A stretch of 64,000 nt of DNA from Acinetobacter calcoaceticus ANC 3811 (GTDB taxonomy: Bacteria > Pseudomonadota > Gammaproteobacteria > Pseudomonadales > Moraxellaceae), in NCBI RefSeq assembly GCF_000399665.1, contig NZ_KB976986.1:62001-126000 (forward strand), given 5' to 3'. Below are positions 31,928 through 41,301 of the stretch, piece after piece; positions within the stretch are counted from its first letter, which is position 1, and each line of letters opens with the position of its first letter. A program made the position numbers and the translations under genes. Under the pieces are notes generated by a model. It ran no database searches. It worked only from the letters and a program-made list of their open reading frames with translations, and had not been told where the DNA came from.

Positions 31928-32246
31928 TTATTGTATGAATGAATAAGTTAAAGGCTAAATTAGATTTGTTATCTCATTTTGGGTTTGATTTTTATAGAAT
32001 AAAAATCACATAGTTTTAATATGGTGAACCTATGCTCATTACAGCGATATGATAAGAATAATATGCAATTAAATTATACAAATATCACCAGATAGACCCT
32101 GTAGATTCCATACATTCCAAAGCACTTTTGTGCTATACTATACAGCTATATTTTTTTCGATTTTAGTTCAGTTTTCGGAACTAAATTTTTTGCAAGATCA
32201 AGACATATAAGCAGATGGAAATTTCTATCTGTAAGAAGGAGTATGC
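31928..32246. other. gyrA upstream region
   Basis: There is no gene. It holds the probable gyrA promoter at 32131-32139 and the GAAGGAG ribosome site (32234-32240). A 19-base string AAGGCTAAATTAGATTTGT near 31951 also occurs right at the dapF stop (25808). Confidence 0.4.
32131..32139 (+). promoter_or_regulatory. Extended -10 promoter of gyrA
   Basis: TG-C-TATACT is an extended -10 element about 107 bases before the gyrA start; no good -35 is needed for such promoters, and none is seen. An AGCAC-TTTT-GTGCT inverted repeat overlaps it on the left and could bind a regulator. Confidence 0.5.
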
Positions 32247-34961
32247 ATGAGCGTATCGGAAATCCGACCGATTGCCATTGAGGATGAACTCAAGCATTCA
32301 TATTTAGATTACGCGATGAGTGTAATCGTATCTCGTGCATTGCCGGATGTGAGAGACGGTCTGAAACCTGTTCACCGTCGTGTGCTATTTGCCATGCACG
32401 AATTGGGCAATGACTATAACAAAGCCTACAAGAAATCTGCACGTGTTGTTGGGGACGTAATCGGTAAATATCACCCTCATGGTGACTCAGCTGTTTATGA
32501 AACCATTGTACGTATGGCTCAGGACTTTAGCTTACGTTATTTATTGGTAGATGGTCAGGGTAACTTCGGTTCGATTGATGGTGATAGCGCAGCTGCAATG
32601 CGTTATACCGAAGTCCGTATGACTAAGTTAGCGCACGAACTTCTTGCAGATCTAGAAAAAGACACTGTTGACTGGGAAGATAACTACGACGGATCTGAGC
32701 GTATTCCTCAGGTGGTTCCGACACGTGTTCCAAACTTGTTAATTAATGGTGCTGCTGGTATTGCTGTTGGTATGGCAACCAACATGGCACCACACAACAT
32801 GACAGAAGTTGTGAACGCATGTTTAGCCTATGCCGACAATCCGAATATCTCGATTGAAGGATTGATGGAATATATTACTGGTCCTGATTTCCCTACAGGC
32901 GGTATTATTTATGGTAAATCAGGTATTGTTGACGCTTACCGTACAGGTAAAGGCCGACTACACATTCGTGGTAAATACCATTTCGAAGAAGATGAAAAGA
33001 CAGGTCGTATAACCATCGTCTTTACTGAAATTCCATATCAAGTTAACAAAGCAAGAGTTATTGAACGTATTGCCGAGTTAGTTAAAGAGAAAAAACTTGA
33101 AGGTATTTCAGAGCTTCGTGATGAGTCTGACAAAGACGGTATGCGCATTGCGATTGACTTGAAACGTGGTGAAAACGCAGAAGTCATTGTAAATAATTTA
33201 TTCTTAAATACACAGCTTGAAAACTCTTTCAGCATCAACATGGTTTGTCTTGATAACGGACAACCAAAATTGATGAATTTGAAAGATATTATTGCGGCAT
33301 TTATTCGTCACCGCCAAGAAGTGGTAACACGCCGTACCATGTTCGAATTGCGTAAAGCACGTGAACGTGGTCATATCTTGGAAGGCTTAACTGTAGCCTT
33401 AGCCAATATTGATGAAATTATCGAAACAATTAAAACTTCTGCTAACCCAGCTGAAGCTCGCGAGCGTTTACTTGCAGGTGAGTGGGCTGGCGGAGGTGTT
33501 GTTTCTTTACTTGAAAATGCTGGTGCTATTTCTGTTCGTCCAGATGAGATCGAAGGTGAAAACCCAGATCGTCCATTTGGTTTAACTGAATCAATTTACC
33601 GTTTATCACCAACGCAAGTGGGTGCAATTTTAGAATTGCGTTTACATCGTTTAACGGGTCTTGAGCAAGACAAATTACATGCAGAATATACTGAAATTTT
33701 AGGTCAAATTGCTGAACTTACAGCAATTCTTAATGATTTCAATTTGTTGATGGCTGTAATTCGTGAAGAGTTAGCACAAGTACTGCAACAGTATGGTGAT
33801 GGACGTCGTACAGAAATTATTGAATCGCGTATTGATTTCAGTCGTGAAGATCTAATTCCTGAAGAGCAAGTCGTATTAACAGTTTCGCAAACAGGTTATG
33901 CAAAAACTCAACCACTTTCTGACTATCAGGCTCAGCGCCGTGGTGGACGTGGTAAGTCTGCAACTTCAATGAAGAGTGATGACTTTATTCAACATCTCAT
34001 TGTAGCTTCAAACCATGCGACTGTGCTGTGCTTTACTAATGTAGGTAAAGTCTATCGTCTTCGCGTATTTGAAGTGCCTCAAGCATCACGTGGTGCAAAA
34101 GGCCGCCCGATTATTAACTTGTTACCTTTAGATGCGAACGAAACTGTAACTGCTATCTTGCCGTTAACCGAGTTCCCAGAAAACCATTACGTATTTATGG
34201 CGACAGCTTCTGGTACGGTTAAACGTGTTGATTTAGAGCAGTTCGCCAACATTCGTTCAAATGGCTTACGTGCAATTGAACTGAATGAAGAAGATACCTT
34301 AATTGGTGTTGCGATTACTGATGGTAATCAGCAAATCATGTTGTTCTCAAATGAAGGTAAAGCAATTCGTTTTGCAGAAACCGACGTGCGTTCAATGGGC
34401 CGTACTGCTAAAGGCGTCCGTGGTATGCGCGTTAGCATTGCAAGCAGCATTTTAAGCGAAGAAGATGCAGAAGTTGAAAATGATGAATCTGATGATAACG
34501 ACGATTCAGCGGATTTAGCTGTAGTAAGTCGCATCGTATCGCTTGTTGTTGTGCCTGAAACGGGTGAAGTGTTGTGTGCGAGTGCCAATGGTTACGGTAA
34601 ACGTACTCCTGTAAATGACTTCCCAACCAAAAAACGTGGTGGTAAGGGCGTTATTGCGATTAAGACAAGTGAACGTAATGGTGAGCTTGTAGGTGCAGTA
34701 TCTATTGATGAAAGCAAAGAACTGTTGCTTATTTCTGACGGTGGTACATTAGTTCGTACTCGTGCCGCAGAAGTTGCAATGACTGGTCGTAATGCACAAG
34801 GTGTTCGTCTGATTCGTTTAAGCGAAGAAGAAACTCTAGTGGGCGTTGTGTCTATTGACGCTGTTGAAGATGAAGAAGAATTTCTCGAAGGAGAAGTGGA
34901 TACTTCAGAAGTAGATGGTGAAGATGCAGTTTCTACGAATGACGATGTGTCAGAAGAGTAA
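32247..34961 (+). CDS. gyrA: DNA gyrase subunit A
   Basis: A 904-residue GyrA, the DNA-cleaving subunit of gyrase. The catalytic tyrosine is Tyr120 in [10 protein letters not shown]. The quinolone-resistance region reads [20 protein letters not shown] with Ser81 and Glu85, the unmutated state in Acinetobacter, so no gyrA-based fluoroquinolone resistance is expected. The GyrA box is QRRGGRG (about residues 557-563). A highly acidic insert (about residues 735-755, rich in Glu and Asp) interrupts the C-terminal beta-pinwheel, and the protein ends in an acidic tail. It has its own terminator. Confidence 0.98.
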   Translation: MSVSEIRPIAIEDELKHSYLDYAMSVIVSRALPDVRDGLKPVHRRVLFAMHELGNDYNKAYKKSARVVGDVIGKYHPHGDSAVYETIVRMAQDFSLRYLLVDGQGNFGSIDGDSAAAMRYTEVRMTKLAHELLADLEKDTVDWEDNYDGSERIPQVVPTRVPNLLINGAAGIAVGMATNMAPHNMTEVVNACLAYADNPNISIEGLMEYITGPDFPTGGIIYGKSGIVDAYRTGKGRLHIRGKYHFEEDEKTGRITIVFTEIPYQVNKARVIERIAELVKEKKLEGISELRDESDKDGMRIAIDLKRGENAEVIVNNLFLNTQLENSFSINMVCLDNGQPKLMNLKDIIAAFIRHRQEVVTRRTMFELRKARERGHILEGLTVALANIDEIIETIKTSANPAEARERLLAGEWAGGGVVSLLENAGAISVRPDEIEGENPDRPFGLTESIYRLSPTQVGAILELRLHRLTGLEQDKLHAEYTEILGQIAELTAILNDFNLLMAVIREELAQVLQQYGDGRRTEIIESRIDFSREDLIPEEQVVLTVSQTGYAKTQPLSDYQAQRRGGRGKSATSMKSDDFIQHLIVASNHATVLCFTNVGKVYRLRVFEVPQASRGAKGRPIINLLPLDANETVTAILPLTEFPENHYVFMATASGTVKRVDLEQFANIRSNGLRAIELNEEDTLIGVAITDGNQQIMLFSNEGKAIRFAETDVRSMGRTAKGVRGMRVSIASSILSEEDAEVENDESDDNDDSADLAVVSRIVSLVVVPETGEVLCASANGYGKRTPVNDFPTKKRGGKGVIAIKTSERNGELVGAVSIDESKELLLISDGGTLVRTRAAEVAMTGRNAQGVRLIRLSEEETLVGVVSIDAVEDEEEFLEGEVDTSEVDGEDAVSTNDDVSEE

Positions 34962-34975
34962 GTTTTAATTAAATA

Positions 34976-35002
34976 AAAAAGGAAGCGTAAGCTTCCTTTT
35001 TT
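34976..35002. terminator. Bidirectional terminator after gyrA
   Basis: AAAAAGGAAGC-GTAA-GCTTCCTTTTT, serving gyrA and the convergent glycosyltransferase operon. Confidence 0.92.
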
Positions 35003-35011
35003 ATTGGCAAT

Positions 35012-36658
35012 TTATTTTGATTTATGAAAGATAAACACGTCATAATTTCGATAATGTAGTGTTTTAACAGATGGATCTTTAGTCGCAAAATTATGAGGTT
35101 GACTGACGACAATCAAATCTTGCTTTTGCGTTAAAGCATCTTGAAGCTGTTGCTCACTCCATAAGTATTGTTTGCGTTGTGGTTCAAACAACAAACCATC
35201 TTTAATTTCTAAAGATGCACTATCAGAATGTACGGTATCCCATTGATTAACAATATATATGGGCTGTTTTAACTGTAAAAGAAATGGAACATCATAGAAA
35301 TAGTAATTGTAGAAAACTATTTTTGTTGATGGTGTCATATATTCAGAAAAATTCGTTTGTCCCATATTATTTTTGGTATCTAAAATACGAACGGCAAAAG
35401 GAACTGAACTACACAGAACAATTAAACTGATAAAAATATAGTTCAAATAGTTTAATTTTTGATTTTTATATAACCAGATTAAAGTCAGCGGAAGCACAAT
35501 TAAGAGAGCGCCAATGGTATAAATAAATACGGCTTGGTTTTGGAAAAAGGGTTGATGTGCACCCATGAAATGCGGTGTAGCAGTAAGACCTATTCCGACA
35601 AGCATAATAAATATAGGTAAACCCCAAACCTGTAATTTGGTTTTATAGTCACTTTCAAGTACTTGGTTGATAACAAGAGCCAAGAAAACAGCGAGCGGGG
35701 GCACAGCAGGTAAAATATAGCCAGCTAGTTTAGACGGAGGGATAGAGAAGAAAACTGTGACAGAAATAAACCACCATACAAGTAGGGCAAGTAAAGCGGA
35801 TTGCTTGTAATTCTGAAATACGGCTTTAATAGATTGAAATCTACTCGCAAAAATCCATGGTAAAAAACTGATAAATAAAATAAGCAGATAGAAACACCAT
35901 GGTTGCTTATTATTAAACTCTTTTGAGCTAAAGCGACTAAATTGTTGGTCTATAAAGAAATAATGTAAAAATTGAGGGTATTTAAGTTGAACTGCATAGA
36001 GCCATGGACTAACCAGTAATATAAATAGCAAAATCCCCAAAGGGTTAAGCAATGAAGGGATTTTTTTCCATTGTTTGGTGTAGAGCAACCACGGTAAAAG
36101 AATCATACCGGGAATTAATACTCCAATCAGGCCTTTACTTAAAAATGCAGCAGCGCCTGCAAAATATCCTAAAAATAAAATAGATTTACGTGCTGAAATT
36201 GTGAAATCAGCAAAACATAAAACACTGACGGTAATCCATGAAGCAAGCAGTAGGTCATGGTTAATATATTCACTACTACCAAAAAACAGTAAATTGGTGC
36301 CTAAAATCATTGCAGTAAGTTGTGCTACACGTTCAGAAAAGTGCTTTCTAACGAATAAGAATAGGCTGACGAGCATGAGTGTAGCTGCTAGCACAGGAAC
36401 TAATCTCAACACCCAAATATGCATACCGAAAAGTTCCATAAATATAGAACTTAACCAATGTAATAGAGGGGGCTTATGCATAAATGGCAAGCTATTGATG
36501 CGGGGAATCAACCAATCTCCCGACTCAAACATAGATCGACTAATATCGCCGTAGCGTCCTTCATCTGGTACAGAAAGAGGTCTTATCCAAGACAAAACAA
36601 ACAACCAAATCGGCAAAAATATTAATAAAAATTTGGAACTACGAAGCCATTGCTGCAT
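35012..36658 (-). CDS. ArnT-like glycosyltransferase family 39, lipid A galactosamine transferase
   Basis: A 548-residue integral membrane protein with about 11 membrane segments. It has the GT39/ArnT loop after the first segment (RPLSVPDEGRYGDISRSMFE, with the catalytic-type Asp and Glu), a LPFMHKPPLLHWL motif and a soluble C-terminal part. ArnT-type enzymes move an amino sugar from undecaprenyl phosphate to lipid A at the periplasmic face. In the Francisella FlmK system and its Acinetobacter counterpart that sugar is galactosamine. It is the last gene of the naxD-GT2-GtrA operon, and this setting favours galactosamine over aminoarabinose. The specific donor is an inference. Confidence 0.83.
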   Translation of the reverse strand: MQQWLRSSKFLLIFLPIWLFVLSWIRPLSVPDEGRYGDISRSMFESGDWLIPRINSLPFMHKPPLLHWLSSIFMELFGMHIWVLRLVPVLAATLMLVSLFLFVRKHFSERVAQLTAMILGTNLLFFGSSEYINHDLLLASWITVSVLCFADFTISARKSILFLGYFAGAAAFLSKGLIGVLIPGMILLPWLLYTKQWKKIPSLLNPLGILLFILLVSPWLYAVQLKYPQFLHYFFIDQQFSRFSSKEFNNKQPWCFYLLILFISFLPWIFASRFQSIKAVFQNYKQSALLALLVWWFISVTVFFSIPPSKLAGYILPAVPPLAVFLALVINQVLESDYKTKLQVWGLPIFIMLVGIGLTATPHFMGAHQPFFQNQAVFIYTIGALLIVLPLTLIWLYKNQKLNYLNYIFISLIVLCSSVPFAVRILDTKNNMGQTNFSEYMTPSTKIVFYNYYFYDVPFLLQLKQPIYIVNQWDTVHSDSASLEIKDGLLFEPQRKQYLWSEQQLQDALTQKQDLIVVSQPHNFATKDPSVKTLHYRNYDVFIFHKSK

Positions 36659-36667
36659 ACATAATCC

Positions 36668-37048
36668 TTAATGTTGAAATGCAAAAAAGCGGTTAAGCAA
36701 GAAAGTCACAATTGAAGTCAGCACAATAGCCACACAAACCAAAGTTGAAACAGGGACGCTGAAATACAGATTAGAAAGCAAGAGAAAACTCTCATTGAAT
36801 AAAAAACCTAATCCAGCGACTAACGTAAATTTGGGTAATGTTTGTCGATGAGAAATATGCTGGGCTTTAAAAGTAAAAATACGATGCCCAAAATAGCTCA
36901 CCCAATAGGCAAGTAGAAAGGCGACTAAATTGGCGTAATGCAATGCAATGTTTCGTTTAAACAAGATCATGACAATACTGTAGTGCGTAAGTGCTGCTGC
37001 GGCCCCAGTCGTGGTAAACCGCGCGAGCTGAAAAATATGTGCAAACAT
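36668..37048 (-). CDS. GtrA-family membrane protein, probable lipid-linked sugar flippase
   Basis: A 126-residue protein with four membrane segments, the GtrA family pattern: FTTTGAAAALTHYSIVMILF, then the second segment VAFLLAYWVSYFGHRIFTF, and VTFLLNRFFAFQH at the end. Members are thought to flip undecaprenyl-phosphate-linked sugars across the inner membrane. Its ATG overlaps the stop of the GT2 gene by one base, so translation is coupled. Here it would move undecaprenyl-phosphate-galactosamine for the GT39 enzyme that follows. Confidence 0.85.
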   Translation of the reverse strand: MFAHIFQLARFTTTGAAAALTHYSIVMILFKRNIALHYANLVAFLLAYWVSYFGHRIFTFKAQHISHRQTLPKFTLVAGLGFLFNESFLLLSNLYFSVPVSTLVCVAIVLTSIVTFLLNRFFAFQH

Positions 37049-38028
37049 TAGAAACTAGAGAACGTATTTTCAGAGTGAGTGATTGGGTGTTCTTGCTTAA
37101 TACGAGAATGTTCGGTTGAAACAATATATTTTGGTCGATTTTTAACTTCTGCATAAATTCGGCCAACATATTCCCCCACGATACCAATAAACAGTAACTG
37201 AATACCGCCCAGTAGAGTCATACCTGCCGCAAGCGTTGCCCAACCAGGTACAGAAATTCCTTCAATCAGCGTTTTAATAATGATCCAGACACCGTAACTC
37301 ATAGCGCCTAAAGCCAATAGGGCACCTAGATAAATACAAATTCGTAAAGGTAAATCTGAAAATCCAGTTAAACCAGACATCGCTAGATTAAATAAGGCTT
37401 TCACGTTAAAACTAGAACGGCCATGTTGACGATCTTGTTCTGAGAAATTGATTCCGATACTTTTAAAACCGACCCATGCATAGAGGCCTTTCATATAGCG
37501 ATTTTTTTCTGGTAGTTGTTTAATCGCTTCAACAACTTTTGCGTCCAGAAGTCTGAAATCACCAGCATTTTCGGGAATATCAATTGGTGAGCTTAAGTTT
37601 AAAATACGATAGTAACCTTGGGTTAAGGTCCGTTTTAGCCATGATTCAGTGGTACGATTACGAATGCCATAGACCATGTCATAACCATTTTTCCACAGGT
37701 TAATCATGGTCGGAATTGCTTCAAAAGGGTGTTGAAAGTCCGCATCAATGAGCAGTGCAACTTCACCATTTACATGGTCTAAACCTGCGCTTAAAGCAGC
37801 TTCCTTACCAAAATTTCGTGATAATTCCAGTACAACTAAAGGATAATCTTCGATCATCGTTTGCAAGATCGGAATAGTATCGTCCATGCTGCCATCATCG
37901 ACCACAATAATTTCATAGCTAAGATTTTGTTGCTTTAAGCTGTTTGCCAAAGCTGGAATAAATGTCTTTAAATTCTCTGCTTCGTTATAGGCTGGAACAA
38001 CGCAGGATAAAAAAGGTTTTGTGCTCAT
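37048..38028 (-). CDS. Glycosyltransferase family 2, undecaprenyl-phosphate sugar synthase
   Basis: A 326-residue GT-A enzyme. The ATG at 38028 is chosen because it overlaps the naxD stop by 4 bases. SCVVPAYNEAENLKTF opens the nucleotide-binding fold, followed by VVDDGSMDDT, LIDADFQHPFEAIP (DXD-type) and REF-like FRLLDAKVVEAI. Two C-terminal membrane segments cover about residues 215-290. This is the layout of ArnC/FlmF2-type enzymes that load a sugar on undecaprenyl phosphate. In the NaxD pathway the product is undecaprenyl-phosphate N-acetylgalactosamine, the NaxD substrate. Confidence 0.87.
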   Translation of the reverse strand: MSTKPFLSCVVPAYNEAENLKTFIPALANSLKQQNLSYEIIVVDDGSMDDTIPILQTMIEDYPLVVLELSRNFGKEAALSAGLDHVNGEVALLIDADFQHPFEAIPTMINLWKNGYDMVYGIRNRTTESWLKRTLTQGYYRILNLSSPIDIPENAGDFRLLDAKVVEAIKQLPEKNRYMKGLYAWVGFKSIGINFSEQDRQHGRSSFNVKALFNLAMSGLTGFSDLPLRICIYLGALLALGAMSYGVWIIIKTLIEGISVPGWATLAAGMTLLGGIQLLFIGIVGEYVGRIYAEVKNRPKYIVSTEHSRIKQEHPITHSENTFSSF

Positions 38029-38819
38029 TGCATTGCCCCTAGTCTGGTAAGTTGGACGCCATTTTTTTGGCAATCCAGAGGGAACTGATCAGACGAAAAA
38101 TATTGGTATTCTTGGATACGTGCATGCTGGATTGGATCTTGTTCACTTGGTGTAGAAAGTGAGGGATGGCACATAATCAGTAAGTGATCTTTTGCTTGAG
38201 CAAGCCAATATTGGTTCAGTTCGGCATAATCAGTTTGTTTAAAGTCATAGATACCAGCGAAATATTCATTTTGGCTAAACTGGTAGGTTTGGCATGCTTT
38301 TGCTAAGGCATTTGATCCAAGTGCAGAAAGCATGTGAGTTTTAAAACGATAATGGGGTAGATAAATTGGATGTTGTAAATTACGTATCCAACCAGTAAAT
38401 TTTTTCTCTTTTAAAAGTTGCAGCAAAATATCCCGTATAAACGGAAATTGATGAATATGTTGGTGCCCGTCAATAAAATCGGGTTGTTTTCCCATGACTG
38501 AAACAAATGCATCCCATTGTTCTTCAATACACTGGGTAATTAATTCACGATTAAGATTTGATGACCATGCGCGCAACATAAGTGCAGGCAATGAGAAAAC
38601 TGTATTACCTGAAGTAAAAGCATGGGTAAAATTTAAGTGTAAACCAATGTCAATTTGATTCGAGAAAGGTTTAAGTTTGGCAGCAGCAGTTTCCCAGAGT
38701 TCAGATTGGGTCATACATGAGGTCGCTTGAAGAGCTCCTCTTTCAATTAACTCAATAATCGCATTAGATATCTCTGCATTCATTGCAAAGTCATCTGCGC
38801 AATAACATACCTTTGCCAT
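38025..38819 (-). CDS. naxD: NaxD-like YdjC-family deacetylase
   Basis: A 264-residue ChbG/YdjC-family deacetylase. The ATG at 38819 has ACGGA at a good distance; an earlier ATG at 38834 has none. The metal site is visible in MAKVCYCADDFAMN (Asp9, Asp10), DIGLHLNFTHAF and DGHQHIHQFP. In A. baumannii, NaxD deacetylates undecaprenyl-linked N-acetylgalactosamine so that galactosamine can be put on lipid A, which contributes to polymyxin resistance, and is controlled by PmrAB. It is the first gene of the operon, followed by GT2, GtrA and GT39 genes. A PmrA-box-like site lies about 96 bases upstream. Confidence 0.87.
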   Translation of the reverse strand: MAKVCYCADDFAMNAEISNAIIELIERGALQATSCMTQSELWETAAAKLKPFSNQIDIGLHLNFTHAFTSGNTVFSLPALMLRAWSSNLNRELITQCIEEQWDAFVSVMGKQPDFIDGHQHIHQFPFIRDILLQLLKEKKFTGWIRNLQHPIYLPHYRFKTHMLSALGSNALAKACQTYQFSQNEYFAGIYDFKQTDYAELNQYWLAQAKDHLLIMCHPSLSTPSEQDPIQHARIQEYQYFSSDQFPLDCQKNGVQLTRLGAMQ

Positions 38820-38914
38820 ATCAAATTCCGTCATAGAGCAGGGTAGCAGAGTTACCCTTTTAGGCTGCTGAAAAACTAAACAGTTTTACTATGGGGAAAT
38901 TTCCTTAATTTCAA

Positions 38915-38931
38915 CTTAAAGTTTTTTTAAG
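38915..38931 (-). promoter_or_regulatory. PmrA-box-like site upstream of naxD
   Basis: On the minus strand the sequence reads CTTAAA-AAAAC-TTTAAG, an exact fit to the PmrA half-site pair HTTAAD-N5-HTTAAD. It lies about 96 bases before the naxD start. The operon is known to depend on PmrB in A. baumannii; the binding itself is not shown here, and AT-rich DNA makes chance matches possible. Confidence 0.6.
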
Positions 38932-39059
38932 GTTTTATGACAATTGTTACTAATTAATAATTTGAATTTATTCGTTTTTTTATGTTTTTATGGTCAATGG
39001 TTTTTTAAGAAATGACTTTTAACTATCAGATTTTATAGTAAATAAAAATATAATTTATG

Positions 39060-39089
39060 CTCCAAGTGCAGTCGATTCTTCACTTGGAG
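39060..39089 (-). terminator. Probable terminator of the efflux operon
   Basis: CTCCAAGTG / CACTTGGAG is a perfect 9-bp stem with a 12-base loop, overlapping the last codons of the 39080-40171 gene. On the minus strand it is followed by an AT-rich stretch with a T5 run, not an immediate T run. Confidence 0.6.
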
Positions 39090-40171
39090 GCTTTTAAACG
39101 TGAATATGCCCAGATTAAAAAAATAAGACCGATTGTCGCAAGAAATATCAGTTTTGGTACAACCGTGGCTAAAGGAACACCCATCTGGTTAAGTTGCACA
39201 AACATTTGTACACCATGTGTCGATGGTAAACACCACGCAAACCATTGTAACCATTCAGGCATTGCTTGATGTGGCCACGCAGCGCCAGTTAGTAAGAATA
39301 AAGGCACAGAGCTAAATACAATAATATGTCCAGCACGTTCTGGCATATCTAAAAGTGAACCGATCAACATGCCCAATCCAATCACACAACTAATAAAAAT
39401 AGGAACGGCAATGAGTAAACCTGTGAAGTTTCCACCGTGTGGATAGTCGTTGAACCACAAGGTAAAACCGAAAAGATAAAAACATCCTAAACAACCAATG
39501 GTAAATATACTTGCAAAAATTCCAGCGAAGCGAACAGCTGTAATTTTTTGGTGTTGCTCACGGTAGCTTGCAATCAACATTGCTAAACCTAACACAATGG
39601 TTTGATGGATAATTAAAGCTGCAACAGCCGGAAAAATATAACTTCCATAGCCTGAAAGGGGGTTAAACAGAGGTACTTGATGAATAGAAAGGGCTGGTTG
39701 AAAGTGTGTTCGCTCTCCAAATTTTTCGACATATTCTTTTAATGTAGCTTCAATGGATGTAGCTAGGCCTAAACCAATTTCTTTAGTTTTTAAAAAGTTG
39801 GTTGTGCTCAAATATAAGCCAATACCACCTGTTTCTCCACGACGTAGGCTTTGCGTTAGGTTGTTGGGTAAAAGTAAAATACCATCGGCTTTTTGTTCAC
39901 GAACCATTTGTTCTGCTTGTAAGAAATTGCTTGTAACAGTAACAATATGAACATGGGGACTATTTGCACTTTGACCGATTAATTGAGAACTTAAGAGGCT
40001 TTGCTCTTCATCAACAATGACAATAGGAATTGATTCTGCTCGCTCAGCTTTATAGGCGGTAGGGTAAAAAAAACTATAAAGAATGACCGATAAAATCAAA
40101 GTCGTGAAAACTGAACTATTACCTACAATATCTTTAAAAGTCTGCAAATATGCCTTTAAAAATTCTTTCAT
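39080..40171 (-). CDS. ABC-2-type permease (second of a pair)
   Basis: A 363-residue inner membrane protein of the YhhJ/YbhR-like ABC-2 permease family. It has one N-terminal membrane segment (TTLILSVILYSFFYP), a periplasmic domain of about 150 residues starting ESIPIVIVDEEQ, then five membrane segments from about residue 175. The start overlaps the upstream permease stop by 4 bases. With its sister it would form the channel of an export pump joined by the HlyD and TolC proteins of the same operon. No ATPase gene is adjacent, which is odd for an ABC-type exporter. Confidence 0.85.
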   Translation of the reverse strand: MKEFLKAYLQTFKDIVGNSSVFTTLILSVILYSFFYPTAYKAERAESIPIVIVDEEQSLLSSQLIGQSANSPHVHIVTVTSNFLQAEQMVREQKADGILLLPNNLTQSLRRGETGGIGLYLSTTNFLKTKEIGLGLATSIEATLKEYVEKFGERTHFQPALSIHQVPLFNPLSGYGSYIFPAVAALIIHQTIVLGLAMLIASYREQHQKITAVRFAGIFASIFTIGCLGCFYLFGFTLWFNDYPHGGNFTGLLIAVPIFISCVIGLGMLIGSLLDMPERAGHIIVFSSVPLFLLTGAAWPHQAMPEWLQWFAWCLPSTHGVQMFVQLNQMGVPLATVVPKLIFLATIGLIFLIWAYSRLKASK

Positions 40172-41298
40172 TGTACTGCTCCCCGAATTAATTTTTTAAG
40201 CAGTAGAGAACTTAAAAAGAAGTAAAAAAGGCAGTAGCCAATGAGTATTAAAAAAGGAATCATTGAAATGAAAACTGGACTTCCAATCACCCATTGTTCA
40301 GTTTGCAGCTTGGCATAAGGGGTATAGGGAATAATAAGTGACCAAAACTTGGTAAAAATAGGGGCATTATTTAAAGGAAGAGTAACGCCTGCGAAACTTA
40401 AAGATGACCCACCATAGACAGCAATAAAGCCAAAAGTTTTACTTAAATTTTTGGTTGCTAAAATAACTGTGCTGCTAATCAAAGCGTAGGCGAAATAAAG
40501 TAGAAACTGTGCGCATAGCAATAAGCCAAGAGAACCCGCTACAAACCAGCCACGGATTTCAACCAGCCAAAACATCCATAACCATGTCCAGAAACAGAAA
40601 ATAAGGCTATAGAGCAAATTTTTAGCCAATAAGCCTTGAATAAAACTTTCTCGGTTAACCCACTGGGTTAATGTGCCACGTTTAAGTTCTTGTCCAATGG
40701 CAAAGGCAACACAGCAGCATAGCAACAGATGCAATACGGCTGGAACCATGAAGGGTTCTAAATAAAACTCATAGCTCATGCTTGGGTTATAAAGCGTTGA
40801 GATTTTGACATGAGCGGTAGGAACATCTAAATAGGGGATATTATTTGCTAAATAACTCTGGCCTGCATAGTCTGCTAAAGCATTGAGGGTACTGACCAAC
40901 ATTGCGGAGGAAATGGTATTCCCGACACTAAAAAATGACTGGTTAAATGCAATGCTAATTTGAGCATCTTGAGCTTTTACAAAGCGTTTTTCAGCGCCGT
41001 CTGGAATGAAAACATAGCCCCATATTTTGGTTTCATTGAGTAGTTGTTCCGCTTCTGTGGAGCTTGCCGTAATTGTTTTAATCTCTACCGTATGATTCAA
41101 CGAAAGATACTTTTCAATATTGCGGCTGAGTTCACTTTGGTCCTGATCAATAATCGCAATGGGTAAATGTTCAGCTTTACCTGCGTAAAACATGCTGCTA
41201 AACATAAAAATGATAAAAGCGGGGATGAGTGTCACCATACACAAATCCCATTTATTGCTTTTTAGATAGTTTAGTTCACGTAATATACTGGCAAACAT
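40168..41298 (-). CDS. ABC-2-type permease (first of a pair)
   Basis: A 376-residue protein with the same plan as its neighbour: an N-terminal segment (LCMVTLIPAFIIFMFSSMFY), a periplasmic part beginning EHLPIAIIDQDQSELSR and five C-terminal membrane segments from about residue 180. It starts 3 bases after the HlyD gene ends. The two permeases probably make a heterodimer. Confidence 0.85.
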   Translation of the reverse strand: MFASILRELNYLKSNKWDLCMVTLIPAFIIFMFSSMFYAGKAEHLPIAIIDQDQSELSRNIEKYLSLNHTVEIKTITASSTEAEQLLNETKIWGYVFIPDGAEKRFVKAQDAQISIAFNQSFFSVGNTISSAMLVSTLNALADYAGQSYLANNIPYLDVPTAHVKISTLYNPSMSYEFYLEPFMVPAVLHLLLCCCVAFAIGQELKRGTLTQWVNRESFIQGLLAKNLLYSLIFCFWTWLWMFWLVEIRGWFVAGSLGLLLCAQFLLYFAYALISSTVILATKNLSKTFGFIAVYGGSSLSFAGVTLPLNNAPIFTKFWSLIIPYTPYAKLQTEQWVIGSPVFISMIPFLILIGYCLFYFFLSSLLLKKLIRGAVQ

Positions 41299-41301
41299 GC
41301 T

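Noticed and set aside
25808..31970. 19-base exact repeat AAGGCTAAATTAGATTTGT at 25808 and about 31951
   Set aside because: It is short and AT-rich, one copy is part of the dapF stop region, and no flanking similarity extends it. Chance is likely.
32530..32620. Fluoroquinolone resistance mutation in gyrA
   Set aside because: Ser81 and Glu85 are both present, which is the unmutated state; Tyr120 is intact.
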